In this document: in pieces, positions 11,201 through 25,200 of the stretch
Layout of the letters: the number at the start of each line of letters is the position of its first letter
Numbering within the stretch: position 1 is the first letter of the stretch
Assembly: GCA_040437565.1 (NCBI GenBank)
Contig: JBDOQK010000008.1
Span: 310,001 to 374,000, forward strand
From: Albugo candida
Lineage: Eukaryota > Oomycota > Peronosporomycetes > Albuginales
Direction: 5' to 3'
DNA: 64,000 bases
Translations under genes and position numbers: made by a program
The notes under the pieces: generated by a model
The model's input: the letters and a program-made list of their open reading frames with translations, nothing else
What the model was told of the DNA's origin: nothing
Databases searched by the model: none

Positions 11201-14200
11201 ATCATGGTGGGTATCATAATGCTTTGTACCAAAGAAAGGAAAATATGCAACTCGCCAGTACCAGGATTCAATCTCGCTGGAGGGGAAAGCAGGGTCGTCG
11301 GAGAGCAATTTTCCTCCCACAAAAGCAAGCATTCTATCATGCAAAAGCTGTAGAACTCCAACATGCGAGAGATAAAATTGTCATGGAATGGAAAGATAAT
11401 GAAACACAAAGCGATACGGATTCAGTTCGGCTAGGACAAGCAATTTCGTCGAAAAAAATAATCAAGAAAAAGGTGATAAACGTAGCGATGGGAGATCAAA
11501 TTCGTAAAGCTCAAAACGAAATAGACGATCGATTTCGTGAAATGGAAAGAGAACTTGGATACATTGACCATGAAAGTCAGACGAAAGTCGAGAAGCACAA
11601 TCTATCTCTAAAACAGGAGATTTCTACGATCCTAATTCAGAACATAGGTGATGCGAAGCGAGAGGTAGGATATTCACCACAACTCCATTCAATGGTGAAG
11701 AAGGACAGATCCCATGCAGCAGACGTGCTGGAACAAAAACGGATTGAGGAAACAGACTCTACTCAACAACGATTACAATCCAGTAACTTCGAGACCAATA
11801 ATCAAACAGAAGAGCAGAGACCCAGTGATTTTTACGGTAGTCAGGTTTCTGAAAGCAACGAAGAAGATTTGCTATCATCTGATGCCCCATTGCAACTGGT
11901 ATATTCATATTTGCGCATACGGTGTGACGGGTTGACACCATACAAATTCAGGGAGCTCTCACTTGAGCTTCCCTCTAAGCGACACATTTGCAACTATGTC
12001 TGTTCATTCCGTCGAATGGATGGTAAATATGAGCATCACAAACTCGAAATGGATCTAGTTGACCATTTTCGCATCAAAAAAAGTACCTCTCCGCTCGTGT
12101 TGGCACTCATTGAGCTTACTGAAAATGATGCGTGTTTTGGACTGACTTACGCGCTGTTGCATAAACTTAGATGTGAGAATGAACAAATCTACTTGATGTC
12201 AGCATTCGAGCGTGGTATACGACTTTCCCGAAGTACGCCTGCTTCTCTGAAGACACCAGATAGCACCGTTAGTATTACCAACAGCACATCGGTACATGAC
12301 GTGCTTCCATCTTATTCTTCTCTTCGTGATACGAAAAAATTGGATTTGATCGCAAAACATAAATCTCGAGCAACCGAAGCGTATGAAAAGATGGTACATG
12401 CAATGTTAGAATGGAAAAGGGTCGAGCGATCGTTGCAAGAAACAGAAAATGATGAAGTTCAGTCCCATGGTCTCGGAATTTGTACCGATCATATAGATTG
12501 GTCAGGACGACTAAATCAGGCTTTGCAACTCCCGGAACTATCTGAAGATGAGATTCGCGATAAATACGTGGAAATCTATAACATTTGTCACAATTTCCTA
12601 CACACCGCAACTGCAGTTGCCATGATCATAGCACAGGAGGCCACCTTACCATTATCATCCAGATCAATAATTCCTTTGTATCATTTGAAAGCTGATGGCC
12701 GCAAAGATTCAATCCGACCAGGCATCAAAAGGACGTACGAGGTTCACAACATCCGATTCGAACTTTCCATAGATGACCATGGACGCTACGAGAGTTGTGA
12801 TGAATTTGCGGCAAAGTTCTACGGACATGAAGTTAGGAATTCCGCTTTATACATGCGTTCAATTGGGTCCAGCATCAACTTTCTGCTTCCATTACAGTGC
12901 TGTGTGGATACGCGAGGATTTCGAGTTTTGTGCACATCGGTTCTTCCGGTCGACACAAACTCGCTCACAAATGAGTTTGGGTATACAGAGATACATACGG
13001 GTGAACAGAATCTGATTCAAGGTACAAAGGATCATGGAAATGTAATTATTGCCTCCAGTAAGAGGCTTAGAGACTTACTGTCCCCAGTTTCGAAAGAACT
13101 CAATACTAGTCAGCATTTTGTTCGAGGATCGCAAGATCTGGTTCAGCGAAGCATTTACGGACCGTCTGATCTACAAATTTATTCTTTAGCGCCCGATCGA
13201 TACATGTTACTCAGTTTTGCACGCGCTATGCCACCGGAAGATCCCGCGCCCACCAAACATTTGATAGCATCCACGCGTGGGATGAGTATCTTATGGCGAC
13301 AGCTACGTTCTGAGTTCGTGCGGACGCAGAAACGCGCTTTGTCGCCCGATGCACTTTTTTCCACGACATATTCCGCATCAGACTGCTTCCAACAGGCTAA
13401 AGACGTGGAAGATGCTACAATCGAGTTACTAAATACAGTGATTCCTAGATTTGCAAAAGAAATGTGTCAAAATGCACAGTACTACTTATCCTTGTGTAAT
13501 GAGAATTCAAAATGGAGCAATAGTAACCAAGAGATCGAAGATGGAAAAAATGAATTCGAAGTGATAGAAAGTGGATGGAATAAAAGCGCGTTGACAAGAG
13601 GAATGCATCGTCACGGCATAAATGTGCGTCATCTCGGATTATTGCGTGCCCACTTAAAATCTGACGATGCTGGTGAGTTTTTTTGTGAGCCTATTGCGAC
13701 GAAAGAAACGAATCATTTATCACATTTGGCACAAACGAGCAATCTCACACCTTGTGAGAGTGGGTGTAAATCTATGACTCGTTCCTCCTCGCTTCAGGCG
13801 CTCGTTTTGGCTGAAATGGTGGCCAGAACTTTGAAAAATGTCATACGTCACTTTTTACGTGAAGAAGCCAAACAGACTAAGACAGGATTAAACTCAGCAT
13901 TTTTGAACTATGTAATCGTTCAGACCCTCAATTTGTTCACCGGAGGACGGAGAGGAAGTGATTCATTTTGGAAAACCTTTCTCATTCGTGGCGTGCGTGT
14001 TCGATTCGGGAATATTGCATTATCTCAAGATGAAGAATCCAACGCACGCACTGATGCTGTACCGTGGTTTCATTATATCGTTCGTCGCGTGTCGGATATG
14101 CTCGGACTTAGTTTGACGGCTGGATCACTTTTACGTCTACGATTGTCACCAAATGGCTATACTTTTAGCTCGGAAGATTTCCTGGCAGGACGCGACTGTC

Positions 14201-17200
14201 AGTTTGGAGATATAAGAACACCACAATCCGTCACAATGTGCCGAGTGAAGAGTAATTTATCTGTGCTTCATTTTGCTATGGGTTCCTTGCTGTCACTTGA
14301 AGGATCTGTCAGACAGTCATGCACATACAAAGAAGTTGTCTTGACGGCTCAGCCGCATGGCTACTGGCCTTTGTCTGAAACAAAAGGAACGACAAAAGCA
14401 TTCAACTTGGGATTATTAGGAACAGATCTGACTGGAAATTACATCGGTAAGTGCGAACTTGAAGGTCCAGGTTTCGTATGCAATTCTGAGTACAATCGTG
14501 CGGTCAGATTCCGGAGGGATAAAAGAGCCTTTGTGAATTATGTTGATTCTCATGTTCCGCTGATACAAATTCAAGATACAATGTCTATGATAGGAACTTT
14601 AGAGGCATGGTGCTCTTGTGAAGGACTGTGTGGTAGAAGGCAGACCATCGTGGCGGTTGGCTGCCTCAGCCTAGATATTATAATGTCAGATCATTGGGCT
14701 GTGATATTGCAAAATCAAAGCGTCAATGTCATAGCTCAAGGACCACCAGTTAGCTTAAACAGATGGACATATCTTAGCGCTACTCTGAATGGTACCACAT
14801 TGCGCTTGTATGTAAATGGTAGACTTGAAAGAGAAGTCAATTGGCGCCACACTATCAGGAACAAGTCCCCTTTGCAAGGGGCTTCAGTCAGCGAAACTAA
14901 AGCAAGACTGGAGAACCTGAGCGATGAGAAGCAATATATTGCAAGTGAGAAAGAAAAGCATGATTGTAATTCAGAAGATGGGAAGTTTTTCAAGTGGCTC
15001 AAAATGCTGCAAATAAAGCCACGAAGAAAGACAGCCAAGATACGTTGGTCCACCTTTGGAAAACGGGATTACGACAAGTCGCCAATATGTGATAAATCAT
15101 CAGGCACTTTATTTCGACTTAATAAGCTTGAAATGCACTCGACATCAAATTGTAAGGAACAAAGTGAACCGATAGGCCTCGACGACATACAAGGTAGGCA
15201 CGACAAGGATAGGACGAATAGCCTGGAAAAAGCTCAAATAATACGACCTACGCGAATTGCTTGCTTGTTCACTGATAGAAGCCGGGATGGCAAATACTTT
15301 TTCCAAGGTCTCATCGCTCATGTCGCATGCTACCACAACAAAACTCTCGCTCATGAAGACATCAACAAACACTATGTCATAGGAACGCAAAATCGAGCGG
15401 GAGTACGTGACCATTTTCTTGATTTAGCAGTTCAGCGATTTGCACGAACTTTGTCCACATTTGATCCTCAAGATCACAGTACGTTACGCCATTTTGCAAA
15501 AAATGTGTGTGCCTCACGAAATCATCACAACGAGTCTATAGAATCTATCATCAATCAGAAACGACGAATCTGCCTTGCGGTCAATGCCTTGATACTTGCC
15601 AAGTGTGTGCATGGTATCGCCGAAATAATGAGAAACCTACCACTTAGTCCAAGGTTCAGCGATCTCTTCATTTCATGCTACCAGAGTATTTTGCAAGAAG
15701 ATCCATCATATTTTCGACCAAAAAATGATCCAAGTTGTCAATTTGCGCTGGAAGATCTTGCTGAAATTCCGTTCGCCCTTTTCTTTATACCTGGCAATGC
15801 CTTATCGATCTCCGATATCCTACCAGACGATCACGTACTTTTGCCCGAATGTGATATGAGGTATGCTTACGATGACTGTCAAAGCTTTGGGAGCAACCGT
15901 GGATCCAGTCAGGGGAAGATTGTCCAGACTTTCGCGGACATACTGATTCGTACAGTGACAAAAGTTCCTTACTTTTTCAGTCGAGATTCACCGACAAATG
16001 TGAAGTGGCTTGGATACATCATAAACCAGAAACTCATTCTTCATTGCGCTTTGCGACTTCGAAAAGATGGTTTTTTGGATAATCTGTGTTTTGAAGACAT
16101 CCCAGACATTTCAACACGGGACTTTGAAGTGATCGTGAGGAACAACACCAATTGTAAATGTCTTTCCATTCCCAGCTGCAAATTTCTAGCTGAAAGAACA
16201 ATAAAGGAAACGATTCTTGTATGTCGAAAACTGCAAGAGCTTGACCTTTCTTACTGTGACCAACTACACGATTCTTTCTTGGACGAGATTGCGGGGAAAT
16301 GCGCCGAGCTGAAGAAGCTTGCGGTCGCTCATTGCCATCAGATAAGCGATATCGGCTTGGTATCGCTCCTTCGAAAGCTTGGTTGCCGGCTTGAGAGCCT
16401 AGACATAAGCCATTGTGAACAGTTGACTGATGCGAGCCTCACACACATTGTAGCATTGTGTACAATGCTCCAAGATTTGAACTCACAATGGTGCTTACAA
16501 TTCACGAGCAAAGGATTCCAGCGGATTGAGAAGTGTACTTCTTTTTCGAACTCACTAGAGCGAATCAATATTTCTGGCTGCAAAAAGATAGAAACAGAGG
16601 GAATTGTCCACCTAGCGGAATGCTGCACGAATTTACAGCACATCATATTGAACTCCTGCGAAAGAATTACAAGTCGATCAATAAGTGCGCTGATGCAGAA
16701 ATGTACGCACTTGAAAACACTGCATATGCAGGACCTGGTCTTGGTGACAAGCGAACTCCTCTCTGAAGCTCAACTGGTTGATAATATGTCGCAACAAAGT
16801 ACACAATGTGAACTCTCCGATCTGTCCCTTTCCGGCTGCACCGATATCGACGATGAAGCATTTCGATATTTTTGCACTCAGATAGCGGACTTGAAGTTTT
16901 TGAATTTGTCATCGTGCACATCTTTGACTCAGGATGTGTTTCATTGCTTTGCCGCAAACGCGAATCGTTGTACATCTGCATTGGAAATCTTAGACTTGAG
17001 CTTTTGCCCCCAATTCAACCCGAGTGACGTAGAACTGCTAACCACAAATAGTCATCGCTTGATTTCGCTGAATCTCTCGGGATTGATTACGTTGGACAAT
17101 ACAAATGTGAATTCGATCATCAAATATTGCCCACATTTGGCCAAATTACATCTTGGTTTCTGTCGAGAATTGAATGATAGTATACTCCACTCTATCGCTG

Positions 17201-17577
17201 CTAATCTTACTCTGCAGTATCTTAACATCGAAAGGTGTAACAAGATGACCGATGATGGAATTTTAGCATTCATTGACGACAACTTTACATTACAATCACT
17301 GAACATATCGTCCTGTAAATTAATTACTGACAGAGTAATGCTTTTCTTGATGAAAAGCTGCCCCAGGTTGCGAACATTGAGCATCGAGCTCTGTTCACAG
17401 ATTACACTAGCTAATATTTCAGCCCTGAGACGGAAAAGATCAAGTCTAAATGTTATATATTCGGATTTTGCGAAGCAAACTGGAGAAATATCAAAATTCG
17501 ACGCGGCTTTTCTATACAAGCCACAAGCACCTATCTACAATACGCGGAATTACAAGTCGGATACCAAATGTGATTGA
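8238..17577 (+). CDS. Very large LamG-like and leucine-rich-repeat protein with coiled coil and IQ motif
   Basis: About 3,022 residues in one exon once the contig overlap at the 8626-8725 gap is collapsed. The start is ATG 8238 (MGAEVSKLL). It fits the N-myristoylation consensus, Gly2 with Ser6, so a membrane-anchored cytosolic protein is likely (inference). In order: an acidic Ser-rich region; a charged coiled coil (about residues 390-560); a helical segment resembling degenerate EF-hands of calcium sensors (about 645-830, including FTEFCIACIKRSPQLSRFF); an IQ calmodulin-binding motif (TRIQSRWRGKQGRRRA, near 920); a long unassigned middle; a LamG/ConA-like domain (from about 1,940, with HGYWPLSE and LNRWTYLSATLNG) split by a charged insert; and about fifteen cysteine-containing LRRs of the F-box/AMN1 type (about 2,525-2,980, units such as LQELDLSYCDQLHDSFL). 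No F-box is visible. No family name is known to me. Confidence 0.85.
8454..8896. repeat. 172/171-base direct duplicate around N gap (8454-8625 vs 8726-8896)
   Basis: Coding sequence of the LamG-LRR gene is repeated on both sides of the gap 8626-8725. The copies match except for an A run of eight in the first and seven in the second. Eight A keeps the N-terminal frame running straight into the main open frame (GDKKKERLSSLDARK). Seven would shift the frame, so the second copy probably carries a homopolymer error at a contig end. Confidence 0.9.
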
Positions 17578-19288
17578 TATCTTGAGATCTTCAAGTCGCA
17601 GTTTGTTGTCTCGCTATAAAGTTTTGGATATAATGTTGAAAATTTTGATGACTTCAAATTCATGTCGCTTCTTCCGATCTATGTTGTGTATGCACCGGAT
17701 AAATTAGAAAGGGGGTTCGAGAGGTGACCTAGTTCTTGATAGCTTTAAAGTGCCAAGTAGCGATATGCACAGCATATGTCACCATACGCATCGGTGCCGA
17801 TGCGTAGCGAACTAGCCATAATTTGATGGTCGCAACCGCGTTACGTGTCCATCTGAGTAGCATGATTGCTATCATGTACCAATATATTCGTCCAAAGCAC
17901 AGCGGCCGCTGCACTACTTTGTTAAAAGTAACAGACTGGTCTTCCATATTTCGTTCGCAGNNNNNNNNNNNNNNNNNNNNNNNNNNNNNNNNNNNNNNNN
18001 NNNNNNNNNNNNNNNNNNNNNNNNNNNNNNNNNNNNNNNNNNNNNNNNNNNNNNNNNNNNCCGATGCGTAGCGAACTAGCCATAATTTGATGGTCGCAAC
18101 CGCGTTACGTGTCCATCTGAGTAGCATGATTGCTATCATGTACCAATATATTCGTCCAAAGCACAGCGGCCGCTGCACTACTTTGTTAAAAGTAACAGAC
18201 TGGTCTTCCATATTTCGTTCGCAGCTGTCTCAGTATGTTCGCAAAGTGCACACGTGCACCCTTCTGAGCATATAGCTGATATTACCTCCAAGTCAGTAAA
18301 GCATGGCAAAATGAGGATTTCCAACAAGTGATCTTTCAATGATCATGATTTCTGTATAATCCGCTCGAGATGCGGTACTGAAGGTACCTATATGATCAGA
18401 AGTGCAGATTCCCTCTCGCTTATAGTGAATAGAGCGAAAAAAATATCAAAGGTGAAGCACGGCGGGGTATAAAAATCCTTCATCCCCTACAGCTCGAGTG
18501 TTTTGATTCTCCCGTGTGGCATTCTAGTTAAATTCTCCGAGATTATTGCTGCACTATATAAGGTTTTAGATGAGATGTCATTGTACTGATTTGAATAAAG
18601 ATTGTGAATGCTTTGTCACGTATCACGGCAATCTAGCTAATTTTGCTCGTCATGCAGGTTCCAGAGTGAAGATTATTTCATCGACTTTGCAGGCGCTGCT
18701 AGCGACAAAATAAAGATCAGGCCAATATATTGATGGTAAGACGACAATTACGTCAAGTCAACACATGCTACTCGAATGGTGCTAGTGTGGTGTCGACAAT
18801 GGCTGCTCATGAAGAGCTAGATTACAGCTAAAAGCTCGAAACTTTAAAGTTTAATAGAACCTTCAACGATTTCCGTTTATCGATTTGTGCCACTGAATAT
18901 TTACATACTTCTTGCACACAAGTCGTTCTGCTTCCGTCCGGAAATGATCTTTGCGATGCAGATGATGTCATATAACCGATTTTGTCACCAATGTAATAAT
19001 GTCGCAGGATCAATCGTAAGGCTCTCGCCAAATGTGTCTCTTTGTATCTTTCATCTAAAGCATAAAAATTCGAAATAGATCCCTGTACCATCAAGTCGCA
19101 GTCATACGACCGACTCCTTGGTTCGCTATAACATTCTCCATGCTATCATGCTTGATCAATCGATGCATGCGCATGTATCTAATCACAGGTGCAGCAACTG
19201 ATGATTGTATAGCGCTGCCAAATACTCAGAGTGAGATTATTACGTAGTCCGGATCGCAAAACATGATTTTGAGACACAGGGATTTGAG
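17578..19288. other. Intergenic region upstream of the giant gene
   Basis: About 1.7 kb between two large genes. It contains an N gap with flanking duplicate. A minus-strand open frame near 17729-17960 and again after the gap encodes a short hydrophobic, Arg-rich peptide with no recognisable family. A leader exon of the giant gene, carrying a signal peptide, may lie here because the frame at 19289 is open back to 19235 with no other Met. I could not identify it. Confidence 0.5.
17797..18224. repeat. 164-base direct duplicate around N gap (17797-17960 = 18061-18224)
   Basis: Sequence ending at the gap 17961-18060 is repeated without visible change immediately after it. Unmerged contig overlap, as at the other gaps. 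Confidence 0.9.
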
Positions 19289-22200
19289 ATGCACTGGAGT
19301 GTGAACCCATCCAGTAATGCATCTTTATACACTAATGATCACTGGGTCAATGTTCCCGATACATCAATCTCTGTAACACTCCCTGCACCTATGTCAAGTT
19401 TTATTTCGTATTCTATTAGCGCAGCATATTCAATGAATCTGAAAACAGGTTCAATATACGACGTTAGCAAGGCAAAACACGACAACATAGTGGCATTTCG
19501 TATCCTTGTTGACGGCATCCCGTTTCGACAGTCCGGGACATCCATGGGTATATCTCAAAGTAATTTCAGTAGAACAAGTGGGTATCTTGGGATAGAGATG
19601 AGAGAAGGAAATCACATCGTAGCGTTGCAGTGGAGGAAAAGAGGGTCAATTGTTCGCTCATGGAGGCTTGTCAAAAATAAAATGGACGGCTTTCAGGGAG
19701 GGCGATTACTATTGATGTCATCGCATAAAAACACATTCCGGTACATACAGCCGCTCACAGAGGCCATTCTGATCTCCTCGACACAATGGCATCAAGTCAG
19801 AGATATGAAGCTGCGACTAAATTATGATTCCCAGACGAGGATTTACTTTTTTTATCAAATATTGATCACATCAGAATCATCACCTTACACAGGTATGAAG
19901 CCTCTTAATCCAACCTGACATGAAAGAATAAACTTTCCACATTATAGCAGGGATAAACGAAGGTACCATCGAGACGATCTTAATAATTAATGGTGCCAGA
20001 TATACGGAGACTCGGGCTTCTACAACATCGCTCGGAAAAGCTGTAAAATCACTTCGAGGAAGTGTAATACTTAAAGTGGATCCGGGTGAAGTCGTTGTAC
20101 TACTGCAATGGCGTCATAAATTTTTCTCGGAAAAGATTTGGCGATGCAGTCCTTCTATTGACGATGGATTCGAAATGGGAAGAATTCTAGGCGCGTTAAA
20201 CGATCACGTAATTGAAGCTCCGTCCGCATACAGCTCTTGGCTTTTTTATTATCCGAATATACAAAACTGGTCGATTGTTGGAGATTCTTTATCGAGTTTT
20301 GAATTGACGAACGCCACCCATGTTGAATTCACATACAGTCTTCCGATCAGTCAGAAAGGGAATCAGGATTCAGAGATAGGAAGACACACATCTTATGAGG
20401 CAATACAAAGCCGCATATTAGTAGATGGAATATGGTATCGTCATCAACATTTCATGGATGCGACCAGGAGTAGCTCTGATATGCAGGCAACATTAATTAT
20501 CCCGCTAGCAGGAGGTACACATACTGCCTGCGTCCTGTGGGAAAATAGAACTGACAATATGTGGAGATCAATAGTGGGTTCCTCCAGCCAATCTGTGCAT
20601 CTTCGTGTGACATTCCATCACAACGAACCAGTCATCTCGAGCCCGGTCTCTTACACAGTATTTGAAGATGAGGACATGGTATTGTCTGGTATCAATGTTC
20701 GGGACAAAAGTTTCTTGGATCTTATAGACTATATAGTGGAAGTCAATTTAGCTGTAGTGCACGGCACATTGATTCTACTTCAATCAGCCGGAGATGATAA
20801 TGAACAGACTGAGAATAATAGGTACTTCATGAGTGGTAAAGTCTCGTACATCAATGCGAGACTTGATCGGATTGTGTATCGTGCAAATTCAGACTGGAAT
20901 GGGCAGGATCAATTATCTTTGTTCGTACGATCCAAAGAATACGATGGAATCTCATCTAAGGTAGATACCTGTATTATTGATATACATGTCCAGCCAGTAA
21001 ATGATCCTCCTCAACTAGCTGTTCCTATGCAAATGATTCTACTCGAGGATGATAAGGTAGATATTTTTGGAATCAGTGTCTCTGACAAGGACATCGAGTT
21101 GGATCCGGTCACAAATCACAATATAGTGAGCGAATATATAGAAGTTTGGTTACACGTTGTTGATGGAGTCTTGGTGTTCCCACACGCTGGAAACCTTCAA
21201 GTTCTACAGGGAGACATTTCTGCCGACCAACTATTACACGTTCGTGGGCGCCTAAGCGATGTTAATTTGGCTTTGCAGGAAGTGGTATACTATCCTAGTT
21301 CGGATTATAATGCGCTACAGCATGAGGAATTTATTGGAATTCACGTGAGAGATGAAGAAGGAGCAGAAAGTGAGGCACAAATAGAACTGGTTGTCTTGCC
21401 TTTTGACGATAAACCATACCTCGAGAAGCGAGCAGCATTCAGTGTCGCGTTACAAGGTTACAAGTTGATCTTTGACGAATTTTTGACGAGCATGAAAGAT
21501 CAGAAAGCTTTTGTGAGAATGCAGACCGTGACAAAGTCTGGTAAATTGAAGCTAGCTCAAGGCTCTAGCAATTTCACAAGCGATTTGGAGTGGATTTCTC
21601 CCAACGATCCTCATATCAGCTCTTCATACTTGGAATTTGGAGGTTATGTACAAAAGGTTGCAAAATTTTTGGAGTCATTAGTTTATACTCGAGCCCCCTC
21701 ATTTGATGGATACGAGGTCATACATATTAGTCTCAGTCACCTACCAACCTTTTATGATTCACAACATTTCGTGATACAAATGGCGCTACAGACAGAAACC
21801 AGGAATCCTGTGATTCCCAAGACTCCAATCCGAATACGTCAGCTTCAGCCAAATAGAGGAAACTTCTTTGGTGGTACGCATATCAGCATTGTAGGGAGTG
21901 GTTTCTCTATCCTATATGATCTGTACGACACGCTCATGTGCAAAGTCGGTACCAACGATGCAGTTGTAGCTACTTTTCTGAATGATACCAACCTCATCTG
22001 CGTTTCTCCCAGTAATCGTCAGTCGAACAACGGCATTTCGGTCAACACGACCTTTCTGATGATAACCGATGAACACGAGCAGTTTTACACAAATCCATTG
22101 GCATATGTCTATGACAGTATATGGCAGCTAGGGGCTGTTTATCCGAAAGTTTTATCAGTAATGACAAGTACAAGGCTCAGGCTGCATGGTTACAATTTCG

Positions 22201-25200
22201 TCAACTTGGCTAGTTGGAGGTGCATCTTCGATAAGGCTATTGCAGTAACCGCGTATTTCATGTCTCCAAACCAGCTTGAATGCTTTGCCCCTCCGGCTCT
22301 CACAAAACAGCGAAAAAACATCACGGTACGGCTCACTAACAATGGGGTCGAAAGCTCGATGGCTTTCTTGCTCAGTTACAAAGGTATCGTGATCGGCATC
22401 CGCTATCAAGGGTTCAGACTTCTTATTACATTTTCTAGATATTCCGCAAATAAATCTGGTCGAGCCACTCACAAGCTTTTTTGGTGAAAGAGATATTAGT
22501 ATACGTGGAACAGGCTTTTGTTTGCACGAGCTGTACGAATGTATCTTTGACGAAAACTTCACATCCAGGGCGACTGTTTTGTCAAGCTACGATCTTTCCT
22601 GTCCGCAACCAGCTAATAGCAGGTCTCTCGACCAAAAATCGTTAATGTCGAATTTGAGTATCCGATACGGATTTGTTAGCATTCCTTCACCCAGAAGCAT
22701 CAACTTATACGGTACGCTTCCTTCGAATCTATACCCCGGCAATCATAATGCTTTTATATATCCCCAGCGCCCCCTGAAATCCAGGGCACAGAACCTCCTT
22801 TTGGTATCGCAAACGCAGTGCATGATATCATTCTTCACGGACACAATATGTCGAATGTATCAACGCTGTTTTGTCAGTACCATTCAACTGTGATCTCGAC
22901 GGTGCAAGCTATATATCTCAATTCCACCAGCATTCAATGTGCAGGTATACCTTTCCAGCAACCGCAGTCTAATTGGATTGGTGTGAGAGTTGCAACGCAA
23001 CACCACTTATATAATGGCGAAGGAAGTCACATGAAATGGTTCATGTTGCCATACTCAAGGTTACCGGAAGTAACGACTATTCTTCCACCATTCGGTTTGT
23101 CATCATCGGGAGGAAGCATTGAGGTACATGGCAACTATTTTAAACCGTGGTATTCCGCCAACTGTCATTTTGTGGAGCTCAGAATGTCAGTGAAGCTTCG
23201 ATTTACCTCGACAGTGAATGGAATCTGCGTTATACCCCGACTTCTCATTTTTCATCTCCAGTCTCAAACGATTCTCGTGGAAATACGACTTGTACTGCCA
23301 ATCGGAAAAGGATACGACAAAGAGATTACGCTTGCATCTTTCCCTTACATTTTACTTAAACCACTCAGAATTACTAGACTCTTTCCGCAAATGGGAGTTT
23401 GGTCTCCCAGTAGAAATCTGACTATTGTATTGGATGCCAATGTGACAGAAGCGCAGAGTCTTATCAATCATTCACATATTAAGTGTAGCTTTGGATATAC
23501 GACAACTCCGGCAATTGTGAGAAACCATTTTAACATCAGCTGCACTATGCCGAATCCTCCTGTAGGCAAAATGATGTCTATACCGGTCAAAATTATGAGT
23601 GGAGAACCTAACAATCAGAAATGTATATCCGAAACTAAAGCTACAAAAGAGACTTCGCTTGTTTTCTTGAACCCAGTACGAATCATTACTGTATTTCCAA
23701 AGCAAACAAGTGACGCTGGCAACGTATCGATCCAAGTTCGTATGAGTGGCCGAGTACTTGGGATTATTTACTGCTCGTTTGGCCCGAAACATTTTGTACC
23801 TGCCACCGTAGTAGAGCACAATCTTGCCTTTTGCAAAGCTCCAAGGTCTCAAGCCGGAACGAAATTACTTCGAATTATGAGTAGCGATTTGATTTTGCTA
23901 TCGCAAAACGCAGTTTTGTTCACTTATTATGTTCGACCAAAAAATGTCAGAATTCTCCTAAACCAAGGAGCTTTACTGGATTCAAATTCTCGAGTAAAAA
24001 TACAGACCAGCACGCATTTTGGCTTGGAAATGAATATAACATGCTTATTCGACGCTCCCTCTGGCAGATTCCTGTCCATTGCCTCACTGATAACAAAAGA
24101 TCTAGCCATTTGTCGCCTACCCTCTTCCCTTCGCTTTGCCTCAATTACTTTGAACGCCTCCGTTTGGATTGATGGAAGTAGATATGTGCATCATCATATT
24201 TTAAACAAAGTTGGAGGTATGAAAACCACGGTTCGGAACCCCGAGTATCTGCGCAGCTTTCTTACAGGAGGAATGGTGGTAGCACTCAGTGCAAGAATAC
24301 TTAATCCTGTTATCGGGATAACAAGTGAATCAGCTTCCTGCTATTGCCGGTTTGTAGGCGTGATAGTTCAGGCCACATTTTGCCAATTTGATAATTCCAC
24401 AGCATTGACTGTACTGTCCGAATGCATATCACCGCCAATGTTTTATCCGGAATGTGGATATCTTAGTTTCAGCATCAATGGTCAGGACTTTCATAAAGTA
24501 GAATCCACGTCCGGAATCGAGTACAAAGCCTCACCAATAATTGAATACTTCTTACCTCACGTTGGATCACGTCGTGGAGGTACAGATCTACTCATTCGAG
24601 GACAGGGATTTGATGCTCTTATTGAGTTGCATTGCCAATTTTCTTGCTACATGAGCGAGAACCTGAAAATTCGAAGACTTGGCACAGTCATCAACCAGAC
24701 GACGTTGAAGTGTAGTACACCCGCGTCAGAGGAGTTTGAGACTGAGTGCAATCACATTTGGACTGATGTAACTTGGGGAAAAGAGGCTTTCAATATGAGA
24801 TTTGATTCTTTATTCCATTATTGGAAGACACCTTCAATTTCATTATTGATATCTAGTCAAATTCCAGTAAATATGAACAGCAGTATCGCCATTCTCGGTT
24901 ACCCGTTTCCTCAATTCGGACATCTGCAATGTCGGCTCAGCTCATCAGGCCTCTTGTTACCAGCATTGTGGCTTTCTGCTGACAAGATTAAGTGCTATTA
25001 CACCGAGAATTCCGGTCAGATAGGGATGGATTCGCTAGATGTTAGTGTCAACGGTCAAGAATGGTCTAATAAACTGACTATCGACATTACAGAAGCGTTC
25101 GAGATCAAAGGGATTTTCCCAACATCACTGATTTCATGTGCAGTCGGCACAAAAGTGGTAGTTGAAGCTGGAGGTCTGATCACCAAAGGTCAGAATTCTG

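Noticed and set aside
17729-18211. Minus-strand frame running through the gap upstream of the giant gene
   Set aside because: Its apparent length comes from the duplicated contig end plus N. The unique part is only about 75 codons with no known family.
18887-19078. Possible signal-peptide exon of the giant gene
   Set aside because: The hydrophobic start depends on a GTG codon and no donor/acceptor pair links it convincingly to the frame at 19235-19289.
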